A DNA stretch of 64,000 bases, taken from positions 310,001 to 374,000 of the forward strand of contig NZ_UWPJ01000005.1 of NCBI RefSeq assembly GCF_900606115.1. The letters run 5' to 3'. The notes beneath the pieces are model-generated. The model worked only from the letters and a program-made list of their open reading frames with translations. It was not told the DNA's origin and searched no databases. The position numbers and the translations under genes were made by a program. This stretch comes from Pigmentiphaga humi. Lineage in GTDB: Bacteria; Pseudomonadota; Gammaproteobacteria; Burkholderiales; Burkholderiaceae_B. Shown piece after piece: positions 37,237 to 46,455 of the stretch. Every line of letters starts with the position of its first letter. Within the stretch, counting starts at the first letter, position 1.

Positions 37237-37377
37237 CGCGCGCCCGGGATGGTGAGGCCCCAGCCGCTGCGCGGCAGCCCCCGAGGGGGCCTGGGCCCGC
37301 CTTGGGGCGGCCCGGCGCCGGGCCCAGGGGGCGGTGCTGGCGGATCGGCGGAGCCGGATCCACCGCTTCCTGGGTCC
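37221..37377 (+). repeat. Dispersed GC-rich stop-codon repeat, copy 5 (full length)
   Basis: Begins inside the last codons of the dehydrogenase gene: CCCCCTACGCGCTGACGCGC contains its TGA. It continues through CCGCTGCGCGG, CCCCCGAGGGGGC, the 41-nt core at 37285-37325, and a diverged end module GGATCGGCGGAGCCGGATCC. Confidence 0.9.
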
Positions 37378-37429
37378 TTACCCCGATATGCTTCGCCGCA
37401 AGCGGGCATGGAACCGCGTTCAGAACGAC

Positions 37430-37452
37430 AACACCCCGTCTAGCGGGGTGTT
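37430..37452 (-). terminator. Terminator hairpin downstream of the cold-shock gene
   Basis: A perfect 9-bp stem (AACACCCCG/CGGGGTGTT) with a 5-nt loop, 42 nt after the cold-shock stop on the minus strand. The T-run beyond it is short. Confidence 0.6.
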
Positions 37453-37494
37453 GGGCGCGGTGCTATCGCATCGCGCGTATGACAAGGACGTTCC

Positions 37495-37701
37495 TTACAG
37501 CGGCTTGATGTCCGCGGCTTGGGGACCCTTGGGACCATCCTTGACTTCGTATTCGACTTCCTGGCCTTCGGCCAGGCTACGGTAGCCGCGGCCGACGATG
37601 GCGGAAAAGTGAGCGAACACGTCGGGACCACCGGCATCCGGCGTGATGAAGCCGAAACCTTTGTCCGCGTTAAACCATTTGACCTTGCCCTTCTGTGCCA
37701 T
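37495..37701 (-). CDS. CspA-family cold-shock protein
   Basis: 68 aa single cold-shock domain with both RNA-binding motifs, KGFGFITP (RNP1) and DVFAHFSAI (RNP2). It binds single-stranded nucleic acid and melts RNA structure. The ATG has an AGAGGA site. The mapped promoter candidate at 37825-37853 predicts a leader of about 117 nt, the kind of long 5' untranslated region that gives temperature control in this family. Confidence 0.96.
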   Translation of the reverse strand: MAQKGKVKWFNADKGFGFITPDAGGPDVFAHFSAIVGRGYRSLAEGQEVEYEVKDGPKGPQAADIKPL

Positions 37702-37824
37702 GTGCGGCGTCCTCTAATAATAAACAGTGCAATAGAACCAAGAACGCCGACACGAACGGTAATGGCGGACATCCGCAAATGCCAGACGGAGCTTGCGTGC
37801 TGCTTGAATTCAACTGCGAATAGC

Positions 37825-37853
37825 AGCATACCCGGGCAAACTTTGCGAATCAA
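37825..37853 (-). promoter_or_regulatory. Candidate promoter for the cold-shock gene
   Basis: Minus-strand TTGATT, a 17 nt spacer and TATGCT fit sigma-70 boxes at 4 of 6 each with ideal spacing. The remaining 319 nt between the cold-shock and aminotransferase genes (37702-38020) shows no other gene and must also hold the aminotransferase promoter. Confidence 0.5.
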
Positions 37854-38020
37854 TAACATTTCGACGGCGTATCGCAAATGATGCGTGAGTGCATTACAAC
37901 AAGGCGGAAAGCCCCCATGGACGGGCTATTGCGAGTTTGTTCCACAATGCCCGATAACCGCCGGAGCAGGGGCCGACCGGCCCGGCGGACACTTATGGAT
38001 CCATCCCGATAAGGCAAGCG

Positions 38021-39187
38021 ATGATCAATTCCAAACTACCGGATGTCGGCGTCACTATATTTACGGTAATGAGCCGGCTCGCCGCCGAAACACAGGCGAT
38101 CAACCTCGGCCAGGGGTTTCCGGATTTCAATGCCGATCCCGAACTGCTGGCGCAGGTGGATGCCGCGATGCGAGCCGGCCACAACCAATATGCCCCCATG
38201 CCCGGCGTGCCGGCGCTGCGCCAGGCCATCAGCGCCAAGACCGAGGCCTTGTACGGCGCGTCCTACGATCCCGAAACCGAGATTACCGTCACCAGCGGCG
38301 CCACCCAGGCCCTGATGACCGCCATCCTGGCCGTTGCAGGGCCGGGGGACGAGGTCGTCGTGCTCGAGCCCGTCTACGATTCCTATGTGCCGGCCATCAA
38401 GCTGGCCGGTGCGCGTCCGGTAGGGGTGTCCTTGCTGCCGCCTACGCCCGGGGAGCCGACCTATCGTCCGGACTGGACCGCGGTCCGGCAGGCCATCACG
38501 CTGCGCACCCGGGCCCTGCTGATCAATTTTCCGCACAATCCGACCGGCGCGATCCTGGAAGACGCCGATCTCGACGAACTCGAGCGCATCGTGGCGGATA
38601 CGGGCGTCCTGCTGATTTCCGACGAGGTCTACGAGCACATCGTGTTCGACGGCCGCCAGCATGCTTCCATTGCCCGCCGGCCGGCCCTGGCGGCCCGCAG
38701 CCTGCTGATATCGTCGTTCGGCAAAACCTTCCATACGACCGGCTGGAAAATCGGCTATTGCTGCGCCCCGGCCGTCCTATCGGCCGAATTCCGCAAGATC
38801 CACCAGTTCATGGTCTTTGCGGTCTCCACGCCCATGCAGCACGGCCTGGCGGCCTTCCTGGGGGATCCCCGCCACTACCTGGACCTTCCCGCTTTCTACC
38901 AGGCCAAGCGCGATCGCCTGGCGCAGGGCCTGCGACAGACCCGCTTTCGAACCCTGCCTTGTCCCGGCACCTACTTCCTGCTGGCCGACTACAGCGCCAT
39001 ATCGGATGCTCCGGAAAGCGAGTTCGCCCGCTGGCTGACGACCGAGCACGGGGTGGCAGTGATTCCCATTGCCGCATTCCACGGCGATCCGGATGCGCCA
39101 GGCTCGAACCGTCAATTGGTGCGCTTCTGTTTTGCCAAGCAGGACAGCACCCTGGACGCAGCACTGGAGAAGTTGCAGGCGGTGTAG
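38021..39187 (+). CDS. Methionine-type aminotransferase (class I PLP enzyme)
   Basis: 388 aa PLP-dependent transaminase with INLGQGFPDFNADPELL, NFPHNPTGAIL, ISDEVYEHIVFDG and the PLP-lysine motif SSFGKTFHTTGWKIGY. The pattern follows YbdL-type methionine aminotransferases (and kynurenine aminotransferases), which recycle 4-methylthio-2-oxobutanoate to methionine. The exact amino acid specificity is inferred. An intrinsic terminator closes the gene. Confidence 0.9.
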   Translation: MINSKLPDVGVTIFTVMSRLAAETQAINLGQGFPDFNADPELLAQVDAAMRAGHNQYAPMPGVPALRQAISAKTEALYGASYDPETEITVTSGATQALMTAILAVAGPGDEVVVLEPVYDSYVPAIKLAGARPVGVSLLPPTPGEPTYRPDWTAVRQAITLRTRALLINFPHNPTGAILEDADLDELERIVADTGVLLISDEVYEHIVFDGRQHASIARRPALAARSLLISSFGKTFHTTGWKIGYCCAPAVLSAEFRKIHQFMVFAVSTPMQHGLAAFLGDPRHYLDLPAFYQAKRDRLAQGLRQTRFRTLPCPGTYFLLADYSAISDAPESEFARWLTTEHGVAVIPIAAFHGDPDAPGSNRQLVRFCFAKQDSTLDAALEKLQAV

Positions 39188-39212
39188 CGCGTCATGCCCG
39201 CTGTTCACGATG

Positions 39213-39249
39213 AAAGGGCCGGTCAGCTCGATAGCGACCGGCCCTTTTT
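39213..39249 (+). terminator. Intrinsic terminator after the aminotransferase
   Basis: A 12-bp stem AAAGGGCCGGTC/GACCGGCCCTTT around an 11 nt loop, ending in a TTTTT tract. Confidence 0.9.
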
Positions 39250-39360
39250 CCTGCCGAACCGGCTTTTGCATGCACCTGAGCTGGACGAAGGGGATTTGCA
39301 GGAAGCACCGTACCCGCGTAGCGGGCGGGTTCGTCGTCGTAGCAGAGAAGTGTTTTGGGG

Positions 39361-39600
39361 TTTTATGGATAACTATCTATCTTATTGGTCGTAGTTAATA
39401 GGAGCCTGTGGATAACTTTCTTCATCCTGAAAACTTCATATTTTTCAATCGGTTGCGTAAAAATTAGGCATGTGGATAACATTGTCCACATGGTGTACGC
39501 CCAACTTGAACAACTTTTTCGGATCGGCAGAATCCGGCACTTGTCCAGAATCTGACCACACCCTGTGCACAACCTGCTTCCCAGAGCTTATCCACAGGCC
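39361..39600. other. oriC: oriC-like cluster of DnaA boxes with AT-rich segment
   Basis: Three perfect DnaA boxes (TTATCCACA) lie at 39407-39415 (minus), 39471-39479 (minus) and 39588-39596 (plus). One-mismatch boxes are at 39364-39372 (TTATCCATA, minus) and 39482-39490 (TTGTCCACA, plus), with a weaker one at 39564-39572. The boxes flank an AT-rich stretch (about 39411-39470) containing an IHF-like site at 39443-39455. In such GC-rich DNA this density marks a replication-origin candidate. It fills most of the 506 nt gap between two unrelated genes, with parS about 16 kb away. Use as the origin is inferred; dnaA is not in the window. Confidence 0.65.
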
Positions 39601-39693
39601 GGGAGGGGGTTGAAGGAGCGGCCCCTGTCTTTCTACGGACAGTGGGGCATGCACCTCGCGGTATGCTGAGGATCTTGGGGGAGAAAACGGGAC

Positions 39694-40581
39694 GTGGATA
39701 CATCGCTATTTGCCGCACAGGCCGAGTTGGCGGATTTCATCGGCCGTTCCCGCCGGCTGGTGGTGCTGACCGGGGCCGGCTGCAGCACCGATTCGGGCAT
39801 ACCGGACTACCGCGATGGCCACGGCCAGTGGAAGCGGCGCCCGCCCATCGACCTGCTCACCTTCGCCGGCGACACTGCTGCCCGGGCGAGATACTGGGCG
39901 CGCAGCATGGTGGGCTGGCGCTACTTCGGAAAAGCGGGGCCCAACCCGGCGCACCATGCGCTGGCGGCCCTGGAAGCGCGCGGCGGCATGCGTCTGCTGG
40001 TGACTCAGAACGTCGATGGCCTGCACCAGGCGGCCGGCAACCGGGCGGTGGTGGACCTGCACGGCCGGCTGGATACGGTGCGTTGCCTGGACTGCGGGCA
40101 CAAGCTGGCGCGCGCTGACCTGCAGGCCGAGATGGAAAGGCTGAATCCGCAGTGGGCCGTGCTCGATGCGGCGCATGCGCCCGATGGCGACGCCGATCTG
40201 GAATCGGATGATTTTTCCGGGTTCCGGATGCTGCCCTGTCCGAGCTGCGGCGGCGTGCTCAAGCCCGACGTGGTGTTCTTCGGCGAACAGGTGCCGGCCG
40301 AGCGCATCGCGGCGGTGCTGCAGGCGGTGCGCGAAGCCGACGCCATGCTGGTGGTCGGATCGTCGCTGATGGTGCATTCCGGCTATCGCTACGTGCGCAC
40401 CGCGGCCGAGGCGGGCGTGCCGGTGGCCGCGGTCAACCTGGGCCGCACGCGCGCCGAGGACCTGCTGGCATTGAAAATCGAGCAGCCTTGCGCGGCGGCG
40501 CTGGCTTTCCTGCTGTCGCCTTATTTATCGCCTGGAGCGGCGAACCCGGCGGCGAAGCTCGAGCGCAGGTGCTCTACGTAG
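39694..40581 (+). CDS. Sirtuin NAD-dependent protein deacylase
   Basis: 295 aa from a GTG start preceded by GGGGGAGAAAACGG. The NAD-binding GAGCSTDSGIPDYRDG, the catalytic TQNVDGLH, two zinc CxxC pairs (CLDCG, CPSCGG) and VVFFGEQVP identify it. Sirtuins remove acyl groups from lysines and yield nicotinamide; acetyl-CoA synthetase is the classic bacterial target. The last 61 nt overlap the 3' end of the opposing LysR gene. Confidence 0.93.
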   Translation: MDTSLFAAQAELADFIGRSRRLVVLTGAGCSTDSGIPDYRDGHGQWKRRPPIDLLTFAGDTAARARYWARSMVGWRYFGKAGPNPAHHALAALEARGGMRLLVTQNVDGLHQAAGNRAVVDLHGRLDTVRCLDCGHKLARADLQAEMERLNPQWAVLDAAHAPDGDADLESDDFSGFRMLPCPSCGGVLKPDVVFFGEQVPAERIAAVLQAVREADAMLVVGSSLMVHSGYRYVRTAAEAGVPVAAVNLGRTRAEDLLALKIEQPCAAALAFLLSPYLSPGAANPAAKLERRCST

Positions 40582-41462
40582 CATTGCACCGCTCTGGGCA
40601 CGCGCGGCGCCCAGGGCCGCAGAGCGTAGAGCCGATTGCCGAAGAACCCCTGGACGCGCCACGCCGGCAGCACCGGCGCCAGCCGCCGCATCGCCGGACT
40701 GGCGCTGAAATCCGGCAGCAAGCCGATGCCCAGTCCGTCCAGCACCGCGTCGCGCAGCACTTCGCTGTTGTTGGCCCTGAGCGGTCCCTGCACGGGCACC
40801 GACAGCGGCGGCTGTCCGTCTTCCTCGGCGGGAACGAAGGTCCAGGTGTCCGATCCGGCGCCGCCCAGGTAGAGCAGGCAATCGTGCCGGGACAAATCGG
40901 CCGGATGGACCGGATGGCCGCGCTTGCGCAGATAGGCCGGACTGGCGACCAGCAATGAGCGCGTTTCGCACAGCGGCCAGGCCACGTAGCTGTCCGGCGG
41001 CGCGGCCGTATGGCGGATGGCCAGGTCGTAGCCTTCCTGGGCCAGGTTGACGAAGCGGTCGGTCAAGTCGAGGTGGACCCGCACGTCGGGATAGCGGCGC
41101 AGGAAGGAGGCCAGCGCCGGGGCCACGTGCTGGCGTCCCAACGCAACCGGCGCGGTGACTTTCAGCGTGCCGCGCGGCGTTCCCGACAGGTCGCTGACGG
41201 CCGAGAACCCGGCATCGATGCGGTCGAACGCGGGGCCGGCATCGGCTACCAACTGCTGTCCGGCCTCGGTCAATACCACGGCGCGGGTCGTGCGCTGCAC
41301 CAGCGGAATGCCGGCGGCCCGCTCCAGCGCGCCGATGCGCATGCTGACCGAGCCCTTGGACAGGCCGAGCCGCCGCGCCGTCTGCGTAAAGCTGCGGGTC
41401 TGGGCGAGCACGGTCAGCAGATGGATGTCGGCCACCCATGAGGCGATGCGGTCGGCGGGCAT
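40521..41462 (-). CDS. LysR-family transcriptional regulator
   Basis: 313 aa with an N-terminal helix-turn-helix (about 14-70, with TRSFTQTARRLGLSKGSVSM) and a substrate-binding domain from about residue 95. It is divergent from mmsA, and a TGTTCA/TGAACA dyad lies between them. It probably regulates mmsA or itself. Its 3' end overlaps the convergent sirtuin gene by 61 nt. Confidence 0.9.
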   Translation of the reverse strand: MPADRIASWVADIHLLTVLAQTRSFTQTARRLGLSKGSVSMRIGALERAAGIPLVQRTTRAVVLTEAGQQLVADAGPAFDRIDAGFSAVSDLSGTPRGTLKVTAPVALGRQHVAPALASFLRRYPDVRVHLDLTDRFVNLAQEGYDLAIRHTAAPPDSYVAWPLCETRSLLVASPAYLRKRGHPVHPADLSRHDCLLYLGGAGSDTWTFVPAEEDGQPPLSVPVQGPLRANNSEVLRDAVLDGLGIGLLPDFSASPAMRRLAPVLPAWRVQGFFGNRLYALRPWAPRVPRAVQCYVEHLRSSFAAGFAAPGDK

Positions 41463-41475
41463 TTACATGGTGGAT

Positions 41476-41493
41476 TGTTCAGAATATTGAACA
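41476..41493. promoter_or_regulatory. Dyad operator between LysR gene and mmsA
   Basis: TGTTCA-N6-TGAACA, a perfect 6-bp dyad containing a T-N11-A LysR motif, 14 nt upstream of the regulator start and 105 nt before mmsA. It is probably the site bound by the divergently encoded LysR protein. Confidence 0.55.
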
Positions 41494-41597
41494 CTTTAGT
41501 CGGAATCGGCCCGCTTATCCAAATGTCGCGCACGGCCTAGACTGAGGCCTTCGTTCCGCAGCCCCGCATGCGGCCCGCCACGCACAGGAATCCCGCC

Positions 41598-43121
41598 ATG
41601 TCTTCCGCTTCCGCCCTTCCCTTCGTTTCCCACTGGATAGACGGCGCCCGCGCCGAATCGCGCGGCACGCGTATCGCCGACGTCTTTCATCCCGCCAGCG
41701 GCGTCGTAGGCGCCCGCGTTGCACTGGGCAGCGCCGCGGACGTGGATGCCGCCGTCGCCAGCGCCGCACGCGCCTTCCCGGCCTGGGCCGACGTGCCTCC
41801 CATCCGCCGCGCGCGCGTCATGTTCCGTTTCCTGGAGCTGCTCAACCGGCACAAGGACGACCTGGCCCGCGCCATCACCGCCGAGCACGGCAAGGTGTTC
41901 ACCGATGCGCAGGGCGAAGTGGCGCGGGGCATCGATATCGTCGAGTTCGCCTGCGGCATTCCGCAATTGCTCAAGACGCAGTTCACCGACCAGGTTTCCA
42001 CCGGCATGGACAACTGGACGCTGCGCCAGCCGCTGGGCGTGGTGGCCGGCATCACGCCTTTCAATTTTCCCGTCATGGTGCCGATGTGGATGTTCCCGGT
42101 AGCCATCGCGGCGGGCAATTGCTTCGTGCTCAAGCCCAGCCCCGTGGATCCGACGCCCTCGCTCATCATTGCCGACCTGTTCAAGCAGGCCGGCCTGCCG
42201 GACGGCGTGTTCAACGTCGTGCAGGGCGACAAGGATGCGGTCGAGGCGCTGATCGCACATCCCGGCGTCAGAGCGATTTCCTTCGTGGGTTCCACCCCCA
42301 TTGCGCAATCGATCTACGAGCAGGGCGCGCGCCACGGCAAGCGCGTGCAGGCGCTGGGAGGCGCGAAGAACCACATGGTCGTGATGCCGGATGCCGACCT
42401 CGATCTGGCGGTGGACGCGCTGATCGGTTCGGCCTACGGCTCGGCGGGCGAGCGCTGCATGGCGATCTCGGTGGCGGTGCTGGTGGGCGAAGCGGCCGAC
42501 CGCATCATGCCCCGGCTCGTCGAGCGCACCCGCGCGCTCAAGGTCAAGAACGGCATGGAGCTGGATGCCGAGATGGGCCCCATCGTGCACGCCGCCGCGC
42601 ACCGCCGCATCAGCGACTACATCGCGCTGGGGGCCGAGGAAGGCGCCAGCCTGCTGGTGGACGGCCGCGGTTTCGATCCGGCCGCGGCGGGGCCGGGCTG
42701 CGAGGGCGGCTTCTGGCTGGGCGGTACGCTGTTCGACCACGTCGCGCCTTCCATGCGCATCTATCGCGAGGAAATCTTCGGTCCGGTGCTGTCGTGCGTG
42801 CGCGTGCCCGATTTCGCGTCGGCCGTCGAACTCGTCAACGCCCACGAATTCGGCAACGGCGTGAGCTGCTTTACCAGCGACGGCAACGTCGCCCGCGAAT
42901 TCGGCCGGCGCATCCAGGTCGGCATGGTGGGCATCAACGTGCCCATTCCGGTGCCCATGGCCTGGCACGGCTTCGGCGGCTGGAAGCGCTCGCTGTTCGG
43001 CGACATGCACGCCTACGGCGAGGAAGGCGTGCGCTTCTACACCCGCCAGAAGAGCATCATGCAGCGCTGGCCGGGCAGCATGCGCAAGGGCGCGGAGTTC
43101 GCGATGCCGACGGCGAAGTGA
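41598..43121 (+). CDS. mmsA: CoA-acylating methylmalonate-semialdehyde dehydrogenase
   Basis: 507 aa from [20 protein letters not shown], with AGGAA upstream. The aldehyde dehydrogenase fold shows [38 protein letters not shown] and the catalytic cysteine in [10 protein letters not shown], all typical of MmsA. It oxidises malonate or methylmalonate semialdehyde with NAD and CoA to acetyl- or propionyl-CoA plus CO2, in valine, inositol or beta-alanine catabolism. A divergent LysR gene probably controls it. It ends 12 nt from an opposing LysR gene. Confidence 0.93.
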   Translation: MSSASALPFVSHWIDGARAESRGTRIADVFHPASGVVGARVALGSAADVDAAVASAARAFPAWADVPPIRRARVMFRFLELLNRHKDDLARAITAEHGKVFTDAQGEVARGIDIVEFACGIPQLLKTQFTDQVSTGMDNWTLRQPLGVVAGITPFNFPVMVPMWMFPVAIAAGNCFVLKPSPVDPTPSLIIADLFKQAGLPDGVFNVVQGDKDAVEALIAHPGVRAISFVGSTPIAQSIYEQGARHGKRVQALGGAKNHMVVMPDADLDLAVDALIGSAYGSAGERCMAISVAVLVGEAADRIMPRLVERTRALKVKNGMELDAEMGPIVHAAAHRRISDYIALGAEEGASLLVDGRGFDPAAAGPGCEGGFWLGGTLFDHVAPSMRIYREEIFGPVLSCVRVPDFASAVELVNAHEFGNGVSCFTSDGNVAREFGRRIQVGMVGINVPIPVPMAWHGFGGWKRSLFGDMHAYGEEGVRFYTRQKSIMQRWPGSMRKGAEFAMPTAK

Positions 43122-43133
43122 TATCCGCCGCCT

Positions 43134-44033
43134 TCACCGCCGTGCCAGAAAATCCACCAGCGCCGCGGCCGGCGCGGTCAGGCCGCCGCGCTGGCGGAAC
43201 ACGATGAAGGATTCGCGCAAGGCCCATTCTTCCTCGATGGGGATGAGCGCCAGATCCAGCGTATCGACGTAAAGCTCGCCGCTGTGCTGCGGCACCACGG
43301 CCACGCCCAGGCCCACGTGCACCATGCGGCACAGCGCATCCAGGCTGCTGACGCGGATCTTGGCGCGCAGCGATGCGCCCAGCCTGGCCGCTTCCCGTTC
43401 GAGCAGCTGCGTGAGCGAGGCGTCCTGGCCCAGGCCTACCAGGCTCTCGCCGGCGAAGTCGGACAATCGAACCACCGCCATGCGCGCCAGCCGGTGGCGG
43501 CTGGGCACCGCCAGGTACAGCCGGTCGTGGCGGTACGGCAGGGACTCGACTTGCTCCATGCCCGGCACGCGGTTGCAGAACCCCAGGTCGAAATCGCTTT
43601 CGAGCAGGCTGCGCAGCACCTGGCTGCTGGTCTGTTCGTCGATCTGTATGTCGACGTCGGGGTAGACGCGCTTGAAAGCGGCCAGGTCCTCGGGCAGGAA
43701 CTGCACGATGGACGACATGTGGCCGACGATGCGCAGCGTGCCCTTGGCGCCGCTGGCATACCGGGACAGTTCCGCCTCCAGGCGCTCGATGCCGGCCAGG
43801 ACTTCCTGCGCATGGCGCAGCACCGCCTCGCCTATGGGCGTGACCGAGATGCCGCGCGATTCGCGGTGGATGACGGGTTGGCCGATCACGTGCTCGATCT
43901 CGGCGATGCGCCGGCTCACCGCTGAGGGCGCGATCGCTTCGCGCTCGGCGGCGCGCGCGATGTTGCGTTCCTGGCAGACGGCCACGAACAAGCGTAGCGA
44001 CGTCAGATCGAGTTTGCGGACGAGATTGCTCAT
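43134..44033 (-). CDS. LysR-family transcriptional regulator
   Basis: 299 aa: N-terminal helix-turn-helix (about 1-60, LTSLRLFVAVCQERNIARAA) and effector domain. It lies 94 nt downstream of leuD on the same strand, so it may be the last gene of the leuC-leuD transcript and control that pair or the divergent aconitase/TRAP operon. Effector unknown. Confidence 0.9.
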   Translation of the reverse strand: MSNLVRKLDLTSLRLFVAVCQERNIARAAEREAIAPSAVSRRIAEIEHVIGQPVIHRESRGISVTPIGEAVLRHAQEVLAGIERLEAELSRYASGAKGTLRIVGHMSSIVQFLPEDLAAFKRVYPDVDIQIDEQTSSQVLRSLLESDFDLGFCNRVPGMEQVESLPYRHDRLYLAVPSRHRLARMAVVRLSDFAGESLVGLGQDASLTQLLEREAARLGASLRAKIRVSSLDALCRMVHVGLGVAVVPQHSGELYVDTLDLALIPIEEEWALRESFIVFRQRGGLTAPAAALVDFLARR

Positions 44034-44127
44034 GCGGGGCCGACGGCCGAAATAGCGGGAGGGCGCGCAGCGTGCGCGGCGGGTGCGGAAATTGTGGCAC
44101 GCGCCCGCGGGCGCGGCAATGCATGCC

Positions 44128-44784
44128 CTAGGCGGCCGCCGCGTCGCGCTTCAGCCAGGGGAAGGCCTGCAGGTGCGCCGCTTCGAACGCGCGAATCTCG
44201 TCGGCCTTGCGCAGCGTCAGCGCGATGTCGTCCAGGCCGTTGAGCAGGCAGTACTTGCGGAACGGCGAGATATCGAAGCCGAAGGACAGCGCGCCGTCGG
44301 GCGTGGCCACCGTTTGCGCTTCGAGATCCACGTCCAGCGCCATCACGCCGTCCGCCGCCGCGCGCGCGAACAGCGCATCGACCTGCGCGTCGGCCAGCAC
44401 CACGGGCAGCAAGCCGTTCTGCATCGCGTTGTTGTAGAAGATGTCGCCGAAGCTGGGCGCGATCATGGCGCGGAAACCGTATTGCTGCAGGGCCCAGGGC
44501 GCGTGCTCGCGCGACGAGCCGCAGCCGAAGTTGGCCCGCGCCAGCAGGATGGCGCCGCCGCGGTACTGCGGCTGGTTCAGCACGAAATCAGGGTTGAGCG
44601 GGCGGTGCGTACAGTCCTGCTCGGGTTCGCCGCGATCCAGGTAGCGCCATTCGTCGAACAGGTAGGGGCCGAAGCCGGTGCGCTTGATGGATTTGAGGAA
44701 CTGCTTGGGAATGATGGCGTCGGTATCGACGTTGCTGCGGTCGAGCGGTACGACGGTGCTGCGCAGGCGAGTGAATTTATCCAT
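44128..44784 (-). CDS. leuD: Isopropylmalate dehydratase-type hydro-lyase, small subunit
   Basis: 218 aa swivel-domain subunit. It has [34 protein letters not shown] and [14 protein letters not shown] as in LeuD. With LeuC it forms an aconitase-family enzyme that interconverts 2- and 3-isopropylmalate. The pair here lacks leuB and leuA, and its neighbours are a TAXI-TRAP transporter and an aconitase-like gene. It may therefore be a paralogue acting on another malate-type substrate such as methylmalate/citraconate. Sequence alone does not settle this. Confidence 0.9.
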   Translation of the reverse strand: MDKFTRLRSTVVPLDRSNVDTDAIIPKQFLKSIKRTGFGPYLFDEWRYLDRGEPEQDCTHRPLNPDFVLNQPQYRGGAILLARANFGCGSSREHAPWALQQYGFRAMIAPSFGDIFYNNAMQNGLLPVVLADAQVDALFARAAADGVMALDVDLEAQTVATPDGALSFGFDISPFRKYCLLNGLDDIALTLRKADEIRAFEAAHLQAFPWLKRDAAAA

Positions 44785-44823
44785 GATGAACGGAACCGTG
44801 TCTGGAGGAGGAAGACCCGCGCG

Positions 44824-46224
44824 TCACAGCGCGCGCACGTCGACAAAGTGGCCGGCGATGGCCGCCGCGGCCGCCATCGCCGGACTGACCAGGTGCGTGC
44901 GTCCGCCCGCGCCCTGCCGCCCTTCGAAATTGCGGTTCGAGGTCGAGGCGCAGCGTTCGCCCGGCTCCAGGCGGTCGGCATTCATGGCCATGCACATCGA
45001 ACAGCCCGATTCGCGCCATTCGAAGCCCGCCTCCAGGAATACGCGGTCCAGTCCTTCACGTTCGGCCTGGGCCTTCACCAGCCCCGAGCCCGGCACTACC
45101 ATGGCAAGGCGGATGTTGTCGGCCTTGCGGCGGCCCTTGACCACCTCGGCAGCCGCGCGCAGATCCTCGATGCGCGAATTGGTGCAGGAACCGATGAACA
45201 CCTTGTCCAGGCGGATCTCGGCGATCGGCGTATTGGCCTGCAATCCCATATAGGCCAGCGCCTTGCGCATGCCGTCGCGCCGCACGACGTCGGATTCGGC
45301 ATCCGGGTCGGGCACTTTGCCGTCCACCGTCGCGACCATTTCCGGCGACGTGCCCCACGTTACCTGGGGCCGGATGGAAGAAGCGTCGATCTCGACCACG
45401 GCATCGAATGCCGCGCCCTCGTCCGAATGCAGCGTGCGCCAATAGGCCACGGCCTCATCCCACAGCGCGCCGGCGGGCGCGAACGGCCGGCCGCGCAGGT
45501 AATCGATGGTGGCCTGGTCCACCGCGATCATGCCGGCGCGCGCGCCCGCCTCGATGGACATATTGCAGATCGTCATGCGGCCTTCCATCGACAGCGCCCG
45601 TATGGCCGAGCCAGCGTACTCGATGGCGTGGCCCGTCGCTCCCGCGGCGCCGATCTTGCCGATCAGCGCCAGTACGATGTCCTTGGCCGCCACGCCCGGC
45701 TGCAGCGTGCCCTCCACCTTCACCAGCATGGATTTCATCTTGCGCGCCAGCAGAGTCTGCGTGGCCAGCACGTGTTCCACTTCGGAAGTGCCGATGCCGT
45801 GCGCCAGACAGGCGAACGCCCCGTGCGTGGACGTATGCGAGTCGCCGCACACCACCGTCATGCCGGGCAGCGTCGCGCCCTGCTCGGGACCCACCACGTG
45901 CTCGATGCCCTGGCGCCGGTCCTGCATGCCGAAGAAGATCACGCCCTGGCTGCGCGCGTTCTCTTCCAGCGCCGCCACCTGGGCGCGCGAGAACGGTTCG
46001 GTGATGCCGCCGCTGCGGTCCGTGGTCGGCACGTTGTGGTCGGCGATGGCCAGACAGGAGTCGGGCCGCCATGCTGCGCGGCCGGCCAGCCGCAGTCCTT
46101 CGAAGGCCTGCGGGCTGGAGACTTCGTTGATCAGGTGGCGGTCGATGTACAGCAGGCACGTGCCGTCCGCTTCGGCGGCGAAGGCGTGCGCGTCCCAGAG
46201 TTTGTCGTAGAGCGTGCGTGGCAT
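44824..46224 (-). CDS. leuC: Isopropylmalate dehydratase-type hydro-lyase, large subunit
   Basis: 466 aa, the usual LeuC length, starting [20 protein letters not shown] with AAGGA upstream. The [4Fe-4S] cysteines are in [13 protein letters not shown] and GCSMCMAMN, and the signature [20 protein letters not shown] is intact, so the enzyme should be active. It precedes leuD by 39 nt. It is divergent from the aconitase-family gene across 231 nt. See leuD for the substrate question. Confidence 0.93.
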   Translation of the reverse strand: MPRTLYDKLWDAHAFAAEADGTCLLYIDRHLINEVSSPQAFEGLRLAGRAAWRPDSCLAIADHNVPTTDRSGGITEPFSRAQVAALEENARSQGVIFFGMQDRRQGIEHVVGPEQGATLPGMTVVCGDSHTSTHGAFACLAHGIGTSEVEHVLATQTLLARKMKSMLVKVEGTLQPGVAAKDIVLALIGKIGAAGATGHAIEYAGSAIRALSMEGRMTICNMSIEAGARAGMIAVDQATIDYLRGRPFAPAGALWDEAVAYWRTLHSDEGAAFDAVVEIDASSIRPQVTWGTSPEMVATVDGKVPDPDAESDVVRRDGMRKALAYMGLQANTPIAEIRLDKVFIGSCTNSRIEDLRAAAEVVKGRRKADNIRLAMVVPGSGLVKAQAEREGLDRVFLEAGFEWRESGCSMCMAMNADRLEPGERCASTSNRNFEGRQGAGGRTHLVSPAMAAAAAIAGHFVDVRAL

Positions 46225-46455
46225 GGACGGTCCTTGGGTCTTGTCGGCATCGGTCCGGCTGCGTGCCGGGATGGCCGATATGCACCGCATGATAGGAGTT
46301 GCCGCAAGGGCGTGGATTGACGATTCGAGATGGCAGCCGTCGCGGTTGCCGGCACGCCAAGCATCGCTGGATGAGATGGCAGCAATGCCGAAATACCGCT
46401 TCGTGCCGGCCTGGCGCCTGTCTACAGTGCATGCGTGAAAAGGAGCCCACGCACC

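Noticed and set aside
44101-44114. Perfect palindrome GCGCCCGCGGGCGC after leuD
   Set aside because: No T-run, no partner copies; likely chance in GC-rich DNA.
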